The position numbers and the translations under genes are program-made. 64,000 nucleotides of DNA from JBMTVN01 sp046047235. GTDB taxonomy: Bacteria > Verrucomicrobiota > Verrucomicrobiia > Limisphaerales > JAHDYP01. Under the pieces are notes generated by a model. It searched no databases. It saw only the letters and a list, made by a program, of their open reading frames with translations, and was not told the DNA's origin. Shown here in pieces: positions 62,911 through 64,000 of the stretch. The number at the start of each line of letters is the position of its first letter. Within the stretch, counting starts at the first letter, position 1. The stretch lies in contig JBJOII010000033.1 of NCBI GenBank assembly GCA_046047235.1, positions 1-64,000 on the forward strand, read 5' to 3'.

Positions 62911-62931
62911 GGTTCAAGGTTCGAGGTTGGG
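62911..62931. repeat. Degenerate heptanucleotide repeat (GGTTCRA)x3
   Basis: GGTTCAA, GGTTCGA and GGTTGGG follow one another directly, 17 bases after the ATGGGAG array. Two units differ by one base and the third by two or three, so this is an older or decaying array of the same seven-base period. Confidence 0.6.
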
Positions 62932-63195
62932 GTCCGGGTTTGGCGGGACGTGGAAGCGCGAGTTGAGGCGGGCGGTTATGGGCGGGTGGATGCATTGCAG
63001 AGCGCCGTTTTGAGACCGGCGCACGCCCAGGCCTGACGGAATTTCGGGTGCGTTCGGAGTCGTGGTGGCGTTTTGGGGAGCGCCCCCCTGACCTTTGGCC
63101 TTTGATCGCGGGTCGATGGGGGGTGGGGGTGCAGGGCAAGGAATGTTGAGTGAAGGCATTTGAAGTTCTTTGGGGCAGTGACTAGCTTCGCGCCC

Positions 63196-64000
63196 ATGCT
63201 GGCCGCCGAGAACAAGATGAAACCGGGTGTTGGAGCGCATTTTCTTCCGATGAATCGGAGGGAGATGGAGGCATTGGGTTGGGATGAGTTGGACGTGCTT
63301 TTGATTTCGGGTGATGCGTATGTGGATCATCCGGCGTTCGGGGCGGCTTTGATTGGGCGGGTGTTGGAATCGCAGGGTTATCGTGTGGGGGTGATTGCGC
63401 AGCCGGATTGGCGGGACAAGGCGTCGTTGGAGGTGATGGGGCGGCCTCGTTTATTTGTTGGGATTACGGCGGGCAATTTGGACTCGATGGTATCGAACTA
63501 TACGGCGGCGCGGCATCGGCGGAAGGAGGATGTGTATTCTGAGGGGGGTGAACCGGGGCGTCGGCCTAATCACGCTTGTATTGCATATTCGCAGCTGAGC
63601 CGGCAGGCCTTTCCCGGGTTGCCAGTGGTGCTGGGGGGGGTGGAAGCGAGTTTGCGGCGGGTCGTGCACTATGATTATTGGGAGGACAAGTTAAGGCCTT
63701 CGATTCTGTTGGATTCCAAGGCGGACATCTTGGTGTTTGGGATGGGGGAACATCAGGTGCGTGAGATCGCGGCCCGGTTGGATCGGGGTGAGGGATTGGA
63801 TGGGATTGCGGGCACCGCGCGTTTGCTGGGGGGGCGGGAATCGGCATCGAGGGACTGGTCTGGATTCTTACGGTTGCCGGACTGGGAGGCGATGCGGGCA
63901 GATCCGGGTTTACTGTTACCTTTGACGCGGGTGGTGGAGCGTGAGCAGAGTCCGTATTCGGGCAAGCCGATGGTGCAGTTTCACGGGCAGCGGGCGCTGG
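63196..64000 (+). CDS. YgiQ-family radical SAM protein, N-terminal part (runs off the window)
   Basis: The frame from the ATG at 63196 is open to the window end (268 residues). It matches the YgiQ N-terminus: HFLPMNRREMEALGWDELDV, the conserved LLISGDAYVDHPAFGAALI and VGVIAQPDWRDKASLEVMGR. SNYTAARHRRKEDVYSEGGE, VVLGGVEASLRRVVHYDYWE and LVFGMGEHQVREIA come next. The radical SAM cluster-binding Cys motif lies further downstream, beyond the end. The protein's biological substrate is unknown. An ATG at 63217 is an alternative start. Confidence 0.93.
   Translation, partial: MLAAENKMKPGVGAHFLPMNRREMEALGWDELDVLLISGDAYVDHPAFGAALIGRVLESQGYRVGVIAQPDWRDKASLEVMGRPRLFVGITAGNLDSMVSNYTAARHRRKEDVYSEGGEPGRRPNHACIAYSQLSRQAFPGLPVVLGGVEASLRRVVHYDYWEDKLRPSILLDSKADILVFGMGEHQVREIAARLDRGEGLDGIAGTARLLGGRESASRDWSGFLRLPDWEAMRADPGLLLPLTRVVEREQSPYSGKPMVQFHGQRAL

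Larger units (their letters stand above)
62745..63195. other. Intergenic region with heptameric repeats, divergent promoters expected
   Basis: This 451-base gap separates the LMW-phosphatase-like gene (minus) from the YgiQ gene (plus), so it should hold two divergent promoters. It contains two heptameric tandem repeats (62866-62893 and 62911-62931). No open frame in it shows convincing codon use or family homology, and no RNA gene was recognised. Confidence 0.6.

Noticed and set aside
62866..62931. CRISPR-like array
   Set aside because: Units are seven bases and contiguous, with no spacers; these are short tandem repeats.
62906..63330. Minus-strand open frames upstream of the YgiQ gene
   Set aside because: They are Pro/Arg/Ser-rich, overlap the YgiQ start on the other strand and show no recognisable motif.

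Overview
The window is high-GC bacterial chromosome carrying about 48 protein genes, one tRNA and no rRNA. The gene families suggest a member of the Verrucomicrobiota, perhaps in the Limisphaerales/Pedosphaera neighbourhood. They include Tat-exported Gfo/Idh/MocA dehydrogenases, DUF1080 (3-keto-glycoside hydrolase) proteins, exported sugar isomerase/epimerases, PQQ-type beta-propellers, a ThuA protein, GH97, a DUF2723 membrane protein and a giant lamin-tail/CotH surface protein. The taxon is inferred from family content only. The + strand is strongly G-rich over most of the window whichever way the genes point, which looks like replication-strand skew. The skew is weaker from about 10.8 to 24.4 kb.

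Layout. 0-4.7 kb: the end of an unknown membrane protein, then a four-gene MacAB-like export operon (adaptor, ATPase, two paralogous permeases). 4.9-7.6 kb (minus): a pseudouridine-synthase-like protein lacking its catalytic Asp, a UbiD decarboxylase and pyrE. 7.9-10.6 kb: a sugar dehydrogenase translationally coupled to a DUF1080-PHP fusion. 10.8-14.5 kb: a PspC-DUF2723-TPR fusion. 14.6-20.2 kb (minus): glnE, and the chaperone operon grpE-dnaJ-rsmE. 20.3-24.5 kb: tRNA-Ala(GGC), a ThuA/glycosidase-like exoprotein, and a REP-associated tyrosine transposase with short repeats beside it. 24.6-31.2 kb: secreted sugar and glycerophosphodiester catabolism genes plus two beta-propellers. 31.3-36.6 kb: a radical SAM protein, a 57-aa mini-gene, a frameshifted NhaC antiporter, slyD and an FAH-family hydrolase. 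36.8-40 kb: DUF4126, a CarB half-protein and a BASS transporter.

40.3-49.9 kb is a single 3,217-residue gene for an exported protein with PA14, Ig, eight lamin-tail domains, a CotH kinase-like domain and four Ig/cadherin-like repeats. 50-56.5 kb holds panB, a secreted protein, a phosphoesterase, acylphosphatase, a tandem SPFH operon and a thioesterase/quinone-reductase-type cluster. 56.6-60.6 kb is a GH97 plus alpha/alpha-toroid exoprotein pair. 60.6-62.7 kb encodes a membrane protein whose cytoplasmic domain resembles a low-molecular-weight tyrosine phosphatase without the catalytic Arg. The window ends inside a YgiQ-type radical SAM gene.

Functional themes. Periplasmic catabolism of oxidised (3-keto) sugars is suggested by the dehydrogenase, DUF1080, isomerase, ThuA and GH97 genes. 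Housekeeping functions (pyrE, carB, glnE, panB, grpE/dnaJ, rsmE) are interspersed. The most unusual items are two apparent pseudo-enzymes (pseudouridine synthase-like and LMW-PTP-like), three unusual fusions, a split carB, a one-base frameshift in nhaC and several heptameric/hexameric short tandem repeats.
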